Shown here: in pieces, positions 19,531 to 27,270 of the stretch
Layout: each line of letters starts with the position of its first letter
Position numbering within the stretch: position 1 is the stretch's first letter
Source of the DNA: Pasteurella bettyae CCUG 2042
GTDB lineage: Bacteria; Pseudomonadota; Gammaproteobacteria; Enterobacterales; Pasteurellaceae
DNA: 64,000 nt
Assembly (NCBI RefSeq): GCF_000262245.1
Contig: NZ_AJSX01000030.1
Location: 62,001 to 126,000, forward strand
Reading direction: 5' to 3'
Program-made: the position numbers and the translations under genes
Notes under the pieces: generated by a model
Database searches by the model: none
Told to the model about the DNA's origin: nothing
Seen by the model: only the letters and a program-made list of their open reading frames with translations

Positions 19531-20790
19531 TTAAGAAGGAACAAATTGCGCTAGAATTTCTGCTTTTTTAGCTTTGATTGCTAATGTTCTACGTTTGTTT
19601 AATTCCTCTCTGATTCCTTGTTTTTCAAAACCATCATCAATAACTTGTTGAACCTGCACCATTAATGCCGCTTGATAAAGTGCCCAAATGTAATCTTGTT
19701 GAGGGTAAGTTTGCTGCTCAAAGCCTGTTCTACCACGTGTATCAGCAATACAGACTAGTATTAATTCTTGGAATCGTTGTGGTTTACGCCAAATATCTAA
19801 TCGATTAAATAATTTCATGACTGTTGTTGGCTTCAATTCAAAAATTTTGTGAATATGAGAGTGGTATTCGCAACAGAATTCAGCCAGTTCTTTATAATAG
19901 GTCGGAACTTTTAAACGATTACATAAATTTTTTGTCGGCAGAATACCTCTTTGTTCGTGCTGATAATGGCGAGGTAAAATATCTTTAGGCGTTAATGCTT
20001 TACCTAAATCATGGCAAATTGCAGCAAAGCGTACCGCAGTTTTATTAAAATGAGAATTTTCTGTGAGTTGTACGGCCTGTTGCAATACTAGCATTGTATG
20101 TACAAAACTATCTATTTCTGGATGATATTGTGCGGGATTAGGTATGCCAGACAAGGCATCTATTTCAGGCAACAAAAAAGCTAATGCGCCTACTTTACGT
20201 AAGGTTTCAAAATAGACTTCAGGATTTTTTTCACTTAATGCTTTTTCGGTTTCGAGCCAAACTCGTTCAGTGGTAAGGTGTTGTAATTCACCCGCTTGAG
20301 TAATTTGTTGCATTAATTCAAAGGTTTCATTTGCAATGGTAAAACCTAATTGATGATAACGAGCAGCAAATCTTGCGACACGTAATACTCGTAAAGGATC
20401 TTCAGCAAAAGCAGGGGAAATATGACGTAAAGTGCGGTTGTTTAAATCAGAAATTCCACCATAAGGATCATAAAGTTTACCAGTGTTATCTTGAGCGATA
20501 GCATTGATAGTAAGATCACGACGAATAAGATCTTGCTCTAAGGTAATATCAGGAGAAAAATCACAAATAAAGCCTGTATAACCTGCACCTGATTTTCTTT
20601 CTGTACGAGCAAGAGCATATTCTTCTTTTGTTTGCGGATTGAGAAAAACAGGAAAGTCTCTACCCACTTGCTGATAGCCTTTAGCAATAAGTTGCTCTGG
20701 TGTTGAGCCTACAACAACCCAATCTCGATCTTTGACGGGAAGATTGAGAAGCTGATCACGGATAGCACCACCGACGAGGTAGATTTGCAT
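19531..20790 (-). CDS. cca: CCA tRNA nucleotidyltransferase (multifunctional, with HD domain)
   Basis: Adds or repairs the 3' CCA of tRNAs. The N-terminal nucleotidyltransferase motif reads YLVGGAIRD then KDRDWVVVG near residues 3-27, with the tRNA-binding [10 protein letters not shown] at residue 89 and [14 protein letters not shown] near residue 135. The C-terminal part carries an HD phosphohydrolase motif, [12 protein letters not shown] near residue 250, so the enzyme is of the long gammaproteobacterial type (419 residues). A USS at 20430 lies within the gene. Confidence 0.94.
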   Translation of the reverse strand: MQIYLVGGAIRDQLLNLPVKDRDWVVVGSTPEQLIAKGYQQVGRDFPVFLNPQTKEEYALARTERKSGAGYTGFICDFSPDITLEQDLIRRDLTINAIAQDNTGKLYDPYGGISDLNNRTLRHISPAFAEDPLRVLRVARFAARYHQLGFTIANETFELMQQITQAGELQHLTTERVWLETEKALSEKNPEVYFETLRKVGALAFLLPEIDALSGIPNPAQYHPEIDSFVHTMLVLQQAVQLTENSHFNKTAVRFAAICHDLGKALTPKDILPRHYQHEQRGILPTKNLCNRLKVPTYYKELAEFCCEYHSHIHKIFELKPTTVMKLFNRLDIWRKPQRFQELILVCIADTRGRTGFEQQTYPQQDYIWALYQAALMVQVQQVIDDGFEKQGIREELNKRRTLAIKAKKAEILAQFVPS

Positions 20791-20815
20791 ATTGAATACA
20801 CCTGTTCTATGACAT

Positions 20816-20841
20816 AAAAAGGCGGATTAATCCACCTTTTT
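20816..20841 (-). terminator. Terminator between the SH3 gene and cca
   Basis: AAAAAGGCGGATT and ATCCACCTTTTT arms form a near-perfect stem (one mismatch), T-rich on both sides. It lies after the stop of the leftward SH3-domain gene, upstream of which is the pit terminator. Confidence 0.75.
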
Positions 20842-20846
20842 ATTTA

Positions 20847-21458
20847 TTATGCCCAGCCGCTGTTACGACGACGTTTAGGTAAAATGAGTGGAATAATTAA
20901 GCCAAGTAATAAACCTACACCTAATACAGAACCACCGTAAATAAACCATTGAATTGCAATTTCACGTTTGCCAGCATCCAGCATTGCCTCTAAATCACGA
21001 TTTTTATTTTTAGTTATTTCTAATTCACGTTTAAGCTGTGAATTTTCTTCTAATAATTGGCTACTTTTTTGATCGGCATCTTTAGCACGACGTTGCATTT
21101 CTGTTGTTCGTTGTTGCCAGTCTGTATCTAAACGATTTAGTTTAGTGGTTAATTCTTGTACCTGTGCTTTTAAACGAGGGGTTTCTTCTTTGCTACTTGG
21201 CGTATTGGTTAATTCTGAATTTAAAATCCATGCTTCACGATTTTTTCCATCTCTAATCAAGGTATATTTTTCTTTGCGATCTAATACCGTAACGGCTTCG
21301 CCAGCTTGAATAGCACCTGCAATTTTGAAATTATCACCCGCACCTTTACGTAAATAAGTATTTAAGTTTTCTGTTACATACTGTGTTTCAGCATGAACAA
21401 CTTGGATGGATAATCCAAGAATTGTGCTTGAAAGGATGATATTAATAAATTTTTGCAT
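20847..21458 (-). CDS. SH3-domain membrane protein (TIGR04211/YgiM family)
   Basis: Exported bacterial SH3-domain protein anchored in the inner membrane. The start is set at the ATG at 21458 (AAGG upstream), giving a signal peptide that ends VVHA before ETQYVTENL. An SH3 domain spans about residues 25-85 (YLRKGAGDNFKIAGAI, AWILNSEL), followed by a long coiled coil (about 90-165) and one C-terminal transmembrane helix (about 172-194) with a basic RRRR tail. This layout is that of E. coli YgiM. Its function is unknown; a role near the cell wall is plausible. It lies next to cca, as ygiM does in E. coli. Confidence 0.8.
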   Translation of the reverse strand: MQKFINIILSSTILGLSIQVVHAETQYVTENLNTYLRKGAGDNFKIAGAIQAGEAVTVLDRKEKYTLIRDGKNREAWILNSELTNTPSSKEETPRLKAQVQELTTKLNRLDTDWQQRTTEMQRRAKDADQKSSQLLEENSQLKRELEITKNKNRDLEAMLDAGKREIAIQWFIYGGSVLGVGLLLGLIIPLILPKRRRNSGWA

Positions 21459-21540
21459 AATTGAAACCTTGAATGTCATTGAAAAATAATTATTTTATGT
21501 AACAAAATATTATAAATAAAACTATCCTGAGATAACGATA

Positions 21541-21565
21541 AAGTGCGGAATAATTACCGCACTTT
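21541..21565 (-). terminator. USS-derived terminator after the Pit gene
   Basis: AAGTGCGG (21541-21548) faces CCGCACTT (21558-21565) across a short loop, with T/A-runs outside. It lies directly beyond the leftward phosphate transporter gene. Confidence 0.8.
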
Positions 21566-21581
21566 TTAATATATTTGATAG

Positions 21582-22844
21582 CTATCTAAAAATTGCATCT
21601 AAACAATAGTATATGATAATTGCAAAGAATGCTCCTGCAGGCAAGGTGACTACCCAAGAAACAACGATATTGCGAATAACATTTAGGTTTAGAGCAGCGA
21701 TACCTCGTGCAAATCCAATACCTAAAACAGCACCGACTAGTGTTTGAGTTGTTGATATTGGCAGACCTGTACCTGATGCTACCACAACAGTTGCAGCTGT
21801 GGCAAATTGTGCGGCAAACCCACGGCTAGGTGTTAAATCGGTGATACCTGTACCAATAGTCGCCATCACTTTATAACCCATTACAATTAAGCCCAATGCT
21901 ATACCAGCGGCTCCTAAAGGCAGTACCCACCATGCATTAGGTGTAACAGCAGAAATATTACCACCATTTTCTATAATCGTAACCACTGAGGCTAGAGGAC
22001 CAATTGCATTTGCTACGTCATTTGAACCATGAGCAAATGCCATAGCACAAGCTGTCATTAACATTAAAATGCTAAATATATGTTCTACACCACCAAAAGC
22101 ACCTTTGCGCACTTTGTTAATAAAGTTTTTACTGCGAAAATAGAAATGGCTGATAATGCCTGAAATTATGCTTAAAGTTAAGGAAATGGCGAGAGTTTGT
22201 TGTAAGGTTAAGTTTAATCCAACGTGTTTTAACCCTTTAGATACAGTCACAATTGCTACAATAAATACAGTTAATCCCATAAAATAAGGACCATATTTTT
22301 GAGCGTTACGTAATGGAGATTCTGTATCAAAGATCAGTTTTTGAGTAATGTAGAAAATGAGATAGGCAAGAATACCTGCGATAAAAGGGGTAATAAACCA
22401 ACTTCCTACAATACCTGTAATTGCTCCCCATTTTACAGCACCACCACCTGCTGTAATGCAAGCAAAACCAATAATAGCGCCCACGATAGAATGGGTAGTT
22501 GATACTGGCCACCCCCAACGAGAGGCAATAAGTAGCCAACAACCAGAAGCAAACAGAGAAGCCATCATGCCGAATACTAATGTTTCGGGTTCAGTAATAA
22601 AGTCAGTTGGATTAATAATTCCACTTTTTATTGTTTCAGTTACTTCTCCACCAGCGAGATAAGCACCAGAAGCTTCGAAAATTAAAGCAATAATAATTGC
22701 TTGTTTAGCTGTAATTGTCCCCGAGCCAACAGAAGTTCCCATTGCATTTGAAACATCGTTAGCACCCACTCCAAAAGCCATGAAAAAGGCGAAAACAGCA
22801 GTAATTACGATAAGTATTGTGCCGTAATTTTGTAATAATTCCAT
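21582..22844 (-). CDS. pit: Inorganic phosphate transporter, Pit family
   Basis: Low-affinity, proton- or sodium-coupled phosphate symporter in the inner membrane. The duplicated PHO-4 family signature is present: GVGANDVSNAMGTSVG near residue 26 and FAHGSNDVANAIGPLAS near residue 268. Around ten or more hydrophobic helices are visible over 420 residues. It follows a DUF47 gene by 24 bases, a standard pairing. The ion coupled and the symbol are inferred from the family; no substrate residue unique to pitA or pitB is seen. Confidence 0.88.
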   Translation of the reverse strand: MELLQNYGTILIVITAVFAFFMAFGVGANDVSNAMGTSVGSGTITAKQAIIIALIFEASGAYLAGGEVTETIKSGIINPTDFITEPETLVFGMMASLFASGCWLLIASRWGWPVSTTHSIVGAIIGFACITAGGGAVKWGAITGIVGSWFITPFIAGILAYLIFYITQKLIFDTESPLRNAQKYGPYFMGLTVFIVAIVTVSKGLKHVGLNLTLQQTLAISLTLSIISGIISHFYFRSKNFINKVRKGAFGGVEHIFSILMLMTACAMAFAHGSNDVANAIGPLASVVTIIENGGNISAVTPNAWWVLPLGAAGIALGLIVMGYKVMATIGTGITDLTPSRGFAAQFATAATVVVASGTGLPISTTQTLVGAVLGIGFARGIAALNLNVIRNIVVSWVVTLPAGAFFAIIIYYCLDAIFR

Positions 22845-22868
22845 AGTAAATTCCCTATGTTATAGTTA

Positions 22869-23549
22869 TTATGAACGAGCAAGCATTAACTCAATACGGG
22901 AGCCTACTCGTTGGGCTTGGTCAGCCAAGACGCCAATCCATTCAAAAATTTTATATAAGGACATCACATCAATTGGATTATATTGCCCTTCAATTTGGCG
23001 TAGCATTAAGCGTAATTTTATTTGTATTTGATCTGTATCGTCCTCAATTTGATCTAATTCAGTAATCATATTATTTACTAAGATTAATTCACGCCCTTTA
23101 AATCCAGTTTCTAACAGAGAATCCATTTCTTCAATAACTCTATGGGCTTGAACTGTTGCATCTAAGCTACGGCAAACAAATTTCATAAACTCAGTTTGTA
23201 ATGCTGGTGGAATAGTAAATTGACGACCAATTAGTCGCCCTGCAATATCCTTTGCATAGTTTGCTAATTTGTCTTGTTGTGTGACTAATTCAAGTAAATC
23301 ACGACGATCAATTGGTAAAAATAGACCACGGGGAAGTTTCAAACGAATTTCACGTTTTATTGCATCAGCTTGACGTTCCGTTTCTGAAATTTGTAAACGA
23401 ATTTGTTCTGCTAGTTTCCAATCGCTTTCAAAAACAGCTTCAACGAATGGGACTAATAGGCTACAAGCTTCCGTGACTTTATCTGAATGTCGTTGTAGAG
23501 GTTTTAAAGGCGAATGTGCAAATAATCCTAAGATATTGTTTATTGCCAT
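22869..23549 (-). CDS. DUF47 (PhoU-like) protein, Pit accessory protein
   Basis: Helical PhoU-like protein of 226 residues in the TIGR00153/DUF47 family. Conserved features include HSDKVTEACSLLVPFVEA near residue 21, QADAIKREIRLKLPRGLFLPIDRRDLLEL near residues 65-95, and DQIEDDTDQIQIKLR near residue 175. Such proteins are encoded next to Pit transporters and are thought to modulate them. It is cotranscribed with pit, which starts 24 bases downstream. No membrane segment is visible. Confidence 0.85.
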   Translation of the reverse strand: MAINNILGLFAHSPLKPLQRHSDKVTEACSLLVPFVEAVFESDWKLAEQIRLQISETERQADAIKREIRLKLPRGLFLPIDRRDLLELVTQQDKLANYAKDIAGRLIGRQFTIPPALQTEFMKFVCRSLDATVQAHRVIEEMDSLLETGFKGRELILVNNMITELDQIEDDTDQIQIKLRLMLRQIEGQYNPIDVMSLYKIFEWIGVLADQAQRVGSRIELMLARS

Positions 23550-23715
23550 AAATTAACTCCGAAAAAAATCAGTTGTTGATTAAAATTTTCAGCATATTAC
23601 CCTATGTTAGGTAAAAATTCACGGTTTAAATTAAAAAAGATTTATAATCTGTTAAGAATATATGCTAAGTTAATCAATACAATAGATTAACAAATTGATA
23701 ATCAAGGATTTTTAT

Positions 23716-24768
23716 ATGAGTAATGAAATAGAACTTAAATTGGCAGTGAATCAGCAATTTGCAGAAGTTTTTGCTCAAGAAATTACTAATTTTCATATCA
23801 TTGAGCATAAAAAAGTTTTTTTAGGTAATTGCTATTATGATAGTTCCGATCGTTACTTTGCTCAGCGAAAAATGGGATTACGTGTTCGTACTGAAGATGA
23901 TAAATTTACCATGACTTTAAAAACTGATGGTAAAGTCACAGGGGGATTACATATTCGTCCTGAGTATAATATTGAATTAGACTCAATGCAGCCAGATTTA
24001 ACAAAATTATCAGCATGTTGTGATGAATTATCTGATTTACCTAAAGATCTTCAAGTTCAGCCTATTTTTAGTACGGATTTTGAACGACAATTTTGGTTAG
24101 TAGAATGCGGACATAATTCAGAAGTGGAGATTGCTTTAGATCTAGGCGAAATTAAAGCGGGTAAAAAGATTGAAGCAATTTCGGAAGTTGAATTTGAGCT
24201 TAAACATGGTGATATTTCAGAATTATTAACGTTGGTAAGTGGTTTAAGCTTAACTGATGGTATTCGCTTAAGTTCAGCAAGTAAAGCTAAACGTGGTTAT
24301 CAATTAGCCAATCCATCTTCTATTAAGCTTGTTAATTGGTTGGAACAATGGCGTGATATTTTAAAATTAGAAGCTTCGGGTATGTCTGCAACAAATGAGT
24401 TAGCCATGTTATTTAATCATGAACAACAATTAATTGAAGAAACCGTAGCACTTAAACCTGAATATTTTGCTTTAGATTTTATTAAAACTGTAGAACGTAT
24501 CGGTTCATTTTTTAATTTATATCATCATTATGCCGAACAGACTTCATTGTTTAATCATTTAATAAATGGAAAAGCGAATATCGATGAATCAATCCTTGCT
24601 GAACTTGCCGAAAGTAATACTTATCTTTATGAACAAATTCGTAATTTAATTCGTTTTCATAGCGAAACCAAAGATAATTTACAATCTATGCAAAAGCTCA
24701 ACGCTTTGCTGCATAGAGGCGAATATGTACGTCGTATGATTAATTTAATTCGTTTAACTCTTGATTAG
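23716..24768 (+). CDS. ygiF: CYTH-domain inorganic triphosphatase (YgiF-like)
   Basis: Likely hydrolyses inorganic triphosphate. The ATG at 23716 follows CAAGGA by 7 bases and opens MSNEIELKLAV, containing the ExExK signature of CYTH enzymes. The CYTH tunnel domain covers about residues 1-195 (GLRVRTEDDKFTMTLKT near 54, EVEFELKHGD near 160). The remaining helical region (about 210-350) is a shortened CHAD-like domain. At 350 residues it is shorter than E. coli YgiF (433). It is 8 bases upstream of radA and probably cotranscribed. Confidence 0.82.
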   Translation: MSNEIELKLAVNQQFAEVFAQEITNFHIIEHKKVFLGNCYYDSSDRYFAQRKMGLRVRTEDDKFTMTLKTDGKVTGGLHIRPEYNIELDSMQPDLTKLSACCDELSDLPKDLQVQPIFSTDFERQFWLVECGHNSEVEIALDLGEIKAGKKIEAISEVEFELKHGDISELLTLVSGLSLTDGIRLSSASKAKRGYQLANPSSIKLVNWLEQWRDILKLEASGMSATNELAMLFNHEQQLIEETVALKPEYFALDFIKTVERIGSFFNLYHHYAEQTSLFNHLINGKANIDESILAELAESNTYLYEQIRNLIRFHSETKDNLQSMQKLNALLHRGEYVRRMINLIRLTLD

Positions 24769-24776
24769 GATAGTCC

Positions 24777-26162
24777 ATGGCTAAAGCTCCCAAAACTGCT
24801 TATGTATGTAATGACTGTGGTGCAGAATATTCCCGTTGGCAAGGTCAGTGTTCCGCTTGTAAAGCTTGGAATACTATTAGTGAAATTCGCTTAGTCTCTG
24901 CAAAACAAGCACCAAACCGTAATGATCGGTTTAGCGGTTATGCAGGTGAAACGCAAGCTAAAATTCAGACCCTAGCAGAAATTAGTTTGCAGGAAACGCC
25001 TCGTTTTTCTAGTGGTTTTAAAGAATTAGATCGTGTACTCGGTGGCGGTATCGTTCCTGGTAGTGCGATTCTTATTGGTGGTCATCCAGGAGCAGGTAAA
25101 AGTACCTTATTGTTACAAGTAATGTGTGGTTTAGCAAAAAATATGACCGCACTTTATGTAACAGGAGAAGAATCATTACAACAGGTTGCGATGCGTGCAA
25201 ATCGTTTAGGGCTTCCTACCGCTCAACTTAAAATGTTATCAGAAACCTCCGTGGAACAAATTTGTCATTTAGCGGATCAACTTAAACCGCAAATTATTGT
25301 TATTGATTCAATTCAAGTGATGCATCTTGCGGATATCCAATCTTCACCTGGTAGTGTGGCACAAGTGCGAGAATGTGCCTCTTTTTTAACTCGTTATGCG
25401 AAAACTCGTCAAACAGCTATCATTATGGTGGGGCATGTGACTAAAGATGGCACTTTAGCTGGTCCTAAAGTGTTAGAGCATGCTATTGATTGTTCCTTAT
25501 TATTAGAAGGTGAGTCAGATTCTCGCTTTCGAACCTTACGCAGCCATAAAAATCGTTTTGGTGCTGTCAATGAACTTGGGGTATTTGGCATGACTGAACA
25601 AGGCTTGCGGGAAGTGAAAAATCCTTCTGCAATCTTTTTAAGTCGAGGTGAAGAACAAACCCCTGGTAGTTCCGTGATGGTGCTCTGGGAAGGGACTCGA
25701 CCATTATTAGTAGAGATTCAAGCTTTAGTGGATCATTCAATGCTAGCGAATCCTCGTCGTGTTGCTGTAGGTTTAGAGCAAAATCGTTTAGCTTTATTGC
25801 TTGCCGTTTTACACCGCCATGGTGGGTTACAAATGTCAGATCAAGATGTCTTTGTGAATGTCGTTGGTGGGGTGAAAGTGACAGAAACCAGTGCAGATTT
25901 AGCCTTATTATTAGCTTTGATCTCTAGCTTTCGTAATCGCGCACTACCACAAGATCTGGTGGTTTTTGGTGAAGTTGGATTAGCGGGTGAAATTCGACCT
26001 GTACCAAGTGGTCAGGAACGAATTTCTGAGGCGGCAAAACATGGCTTTAAACGAGCTATTGTTCCTTATGGAAATAAGCCCAAAAGTGCGGTAGAAAATA
26101 TGAAAGTTTTTACCGTAAAGAAATTATCAGATGCATTGGATATTTTAGATAGTTTGGATTAG
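24777..26162 (+). CDS. radA: DNA repair protein RadA
   Basis: RecA-like ATPase promoting branch migration in recombination and, in competent bacteria, natural transformation. The N-terminal C4 zinc finger reads CNDCGAEYSRWQGQCSACKAW near residues 11-31, Walker A is GHPGAGKST near residue 102, the RadA-specific motif is HKNRFGAVNELG near residue 257, and the C-terminal Lon-like domain has LALISSFRNRALP near residue 380. Length 461 residues. It carries USS copies at 25146 and 26084. Confidence 0.95.
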   Translation: MAKAPKTAYVCNDCGAEYSRWQGQCSACKAWNTISEIRLVSAKQAPNRNDRFSGYAGETQAKIQTLAEISLQETPRFSSGFKELDRVLGGGIVPGSAILIGGHPGAGKSTLLLQVMCGLAKNMTALYVTGEESLQQVAMRANRLGLPTAQLKMLSETSVEQICHLADQLKPQIIVIDSIQVMHLADIQSSPGSVAQVRECASFLTRYAKTRQTAIIMVGHVTKDGTLAGPKVLEHAIDCSLLLEGESDSRFRTLRSHKNRFGAVNELGVFGMTEQGLREVKNPSAIFLSRGEEQTPGSSVMVLWEGTRPLLVEIQALVDHSMLANPRRVAVGLEQNRLALLLAVLHRHGGLQMSDQDVFVNVVGGVKVTETSADLALLLALISSFRNRALPQDLVVFGEVGLAGEIRPVPSGQERISEAAKHGFKRAIVPYGNKPKSAVENMKVFTVKKLSDALDILDSLD

Positions 26163-26178
26163 TCATGATAAAAATCAA

Positions 26179-26215
26179 TGTGCGGTGAAATTTTTAAAAA
26201 TTCTACCGCACTTTT
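26179..26215. terminator. USS-derived terminator between converging genes
   Basis: TGCGGT and ACCGCA arms (with the exact USS ACCGCACTT at 26205-26213) enclose GAAATTTTTAAAAATTCT, itself self-complementary, giving an extended hairpin between radA and the leftward 111-aa gene. Confidence 0.75.
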
Positions 26216-26217
26216 GA

Positions 26218-26553
26218 TTAGATACATCCACCGCAGCTACCACAACGCCAATCAGCTTTATTGACAGCTTGATAGAATAGACGCATATTTTCTTCTTCAA
26301 TGGGAATATTATTCTCAATGAAGACGTCAGTTAACCAATCGATATTTGCCAAAATCCAATCATCTTCAGCTAATCCTTCCAAATAGAGTTCATCTTCAGG
26401 ATCGATAAAATTATAGATCCCTCTTGTTCCCATATCTTTTTCTGCTCGTTCTTGAGGAAGATTAATTGGTTGATTGTTAAAATTAATCAGCCAATGCCCT
26501 AAACATAATGTATTGCCATTAGTAGACCATTTTGCTGTAAAAGGATTACTCAT
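26218..26553 (-). CDS. Conserved hypothetical protein with C-terminal CGSCGGC motif
   Basis: Small acidic protein of 111 residues without a signal peptide or membrane segment. I do not recognise a characterised family. The sequence contains LCLGHWLINFNNQPINLPQ near residues 17-35, an acidic DPEDELYLEGLAEDDW stretch near 50-66, and ends CGSCGGCI. The three closely spaced terminal cysteines could bind metal or a cluster. The ATG has no strong ribosome site. It converges on radA and is divergent from lrp. Its similar codon use suggests a resident core gene rather than a recent import. Confidence 0.7.
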   Translation of the reverse strand: MSNPFTAKWSTNGNTLCLGHWLINFNNQPINLPQERAEKDMGTRGIYNFIDPEDELYLEGLAEDDWILANIDWLTDVFIENNIPIEEENMRLFYQAVNKADWRCGSCGGCI

Positions 26554-26781
26554 GATTTTTAATCTGTTCTAATTGTTAAAAATTTGTAAGTAATAATACG
26601 CTTTCCCTAAAAAACTAATATACAAAAAACAGGTGATTTTTAGAGATAAATTTGAGAATTATAAGAAATATAGAAAATTATCATTGTTTATCGGGATGTT
26701 AGGCGTAAAAAAACATATAACTGACTAAAAAATAGTGTAAAATTAAATTAATCTTCTATTTCTACAATGATGGTGAATTTT

Positions 26782-27261
26782 ATGGATAAAAAATTGCCTA
26801 AAGGCTTTGATGCTATTGATATTAAAATCCTTAACGAACTCCAACGTAATGGCAAAATTTCTAATATTGACTTGTCTAAAAAAGTTGGATTATCTCCAAC
26901 ACCTTGTTTAGAGCGTGTTAAACGGCTTGAAAAGCAGGGCGTAATTATGGGCTATAAAGCATTATTAAACCCTGAACTCTTAAATTCTCCATTATTGGTT
27001 ATTGTTGAAATTACCCTTGTTCGTGGTAAACCAGACGTTTTTGAAGAATTTAATGCTGCGGTACAGGCTCTTGAGGAAATTCAAGAATGTCACCTTGTCT
27101 CTGGAGACTTTGATTATTTGCTCAAAACTCGTGTAGCGGATATGGCGGAATATCGTAAATTATTAGGAACCACCTTATTGCGTTTACCTGGAGTAAATGA
27201 CACCCGTACTTATGTAGTAATGGAAGAAGTGAAACAAACTAATTTTTTACAATTAAAATAA
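26782..27261 (+). CDS. lrp: Leucine-responsive regulatory protein
   Basis: Global feast/famine regulator with an N-terminal helix-turn-helix and C-terminal ligand-binding (RAM) domain. The start is set at the ATG at 26782, preceded by GGTGA 5 bases upstream; an ATG at 26767 would add five residues. The HTH region reads ILNELQRNGKISNIDLSKKVGLSPTPCLERVKRLEKQG near residues 15-52, and HLVSGDFDYLLKTRV near residue 111 is the effector-domain motif. Length 159 residues (E. coli 164). It is located 9 bases upstream of ftsK, a widespread lrp-ftsK pairing. Confidence 0.93.
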   Translation: MDKKLPKGFDAIDIKILNELQRNGKISNIDLSKKVGLSPTPCLERVKRLEKQGVIMGYKALLNPELLNSPLLVIVEITLVRGKPDVFEEFNAAVQALEEIQECHLVSGDFDYLLKTRVADMAEYRKLLGTTLLRLPGVNDTRTYVVMEEVKQTNFLQLK

Positions 27262-27270
27262 TAAATAGAC

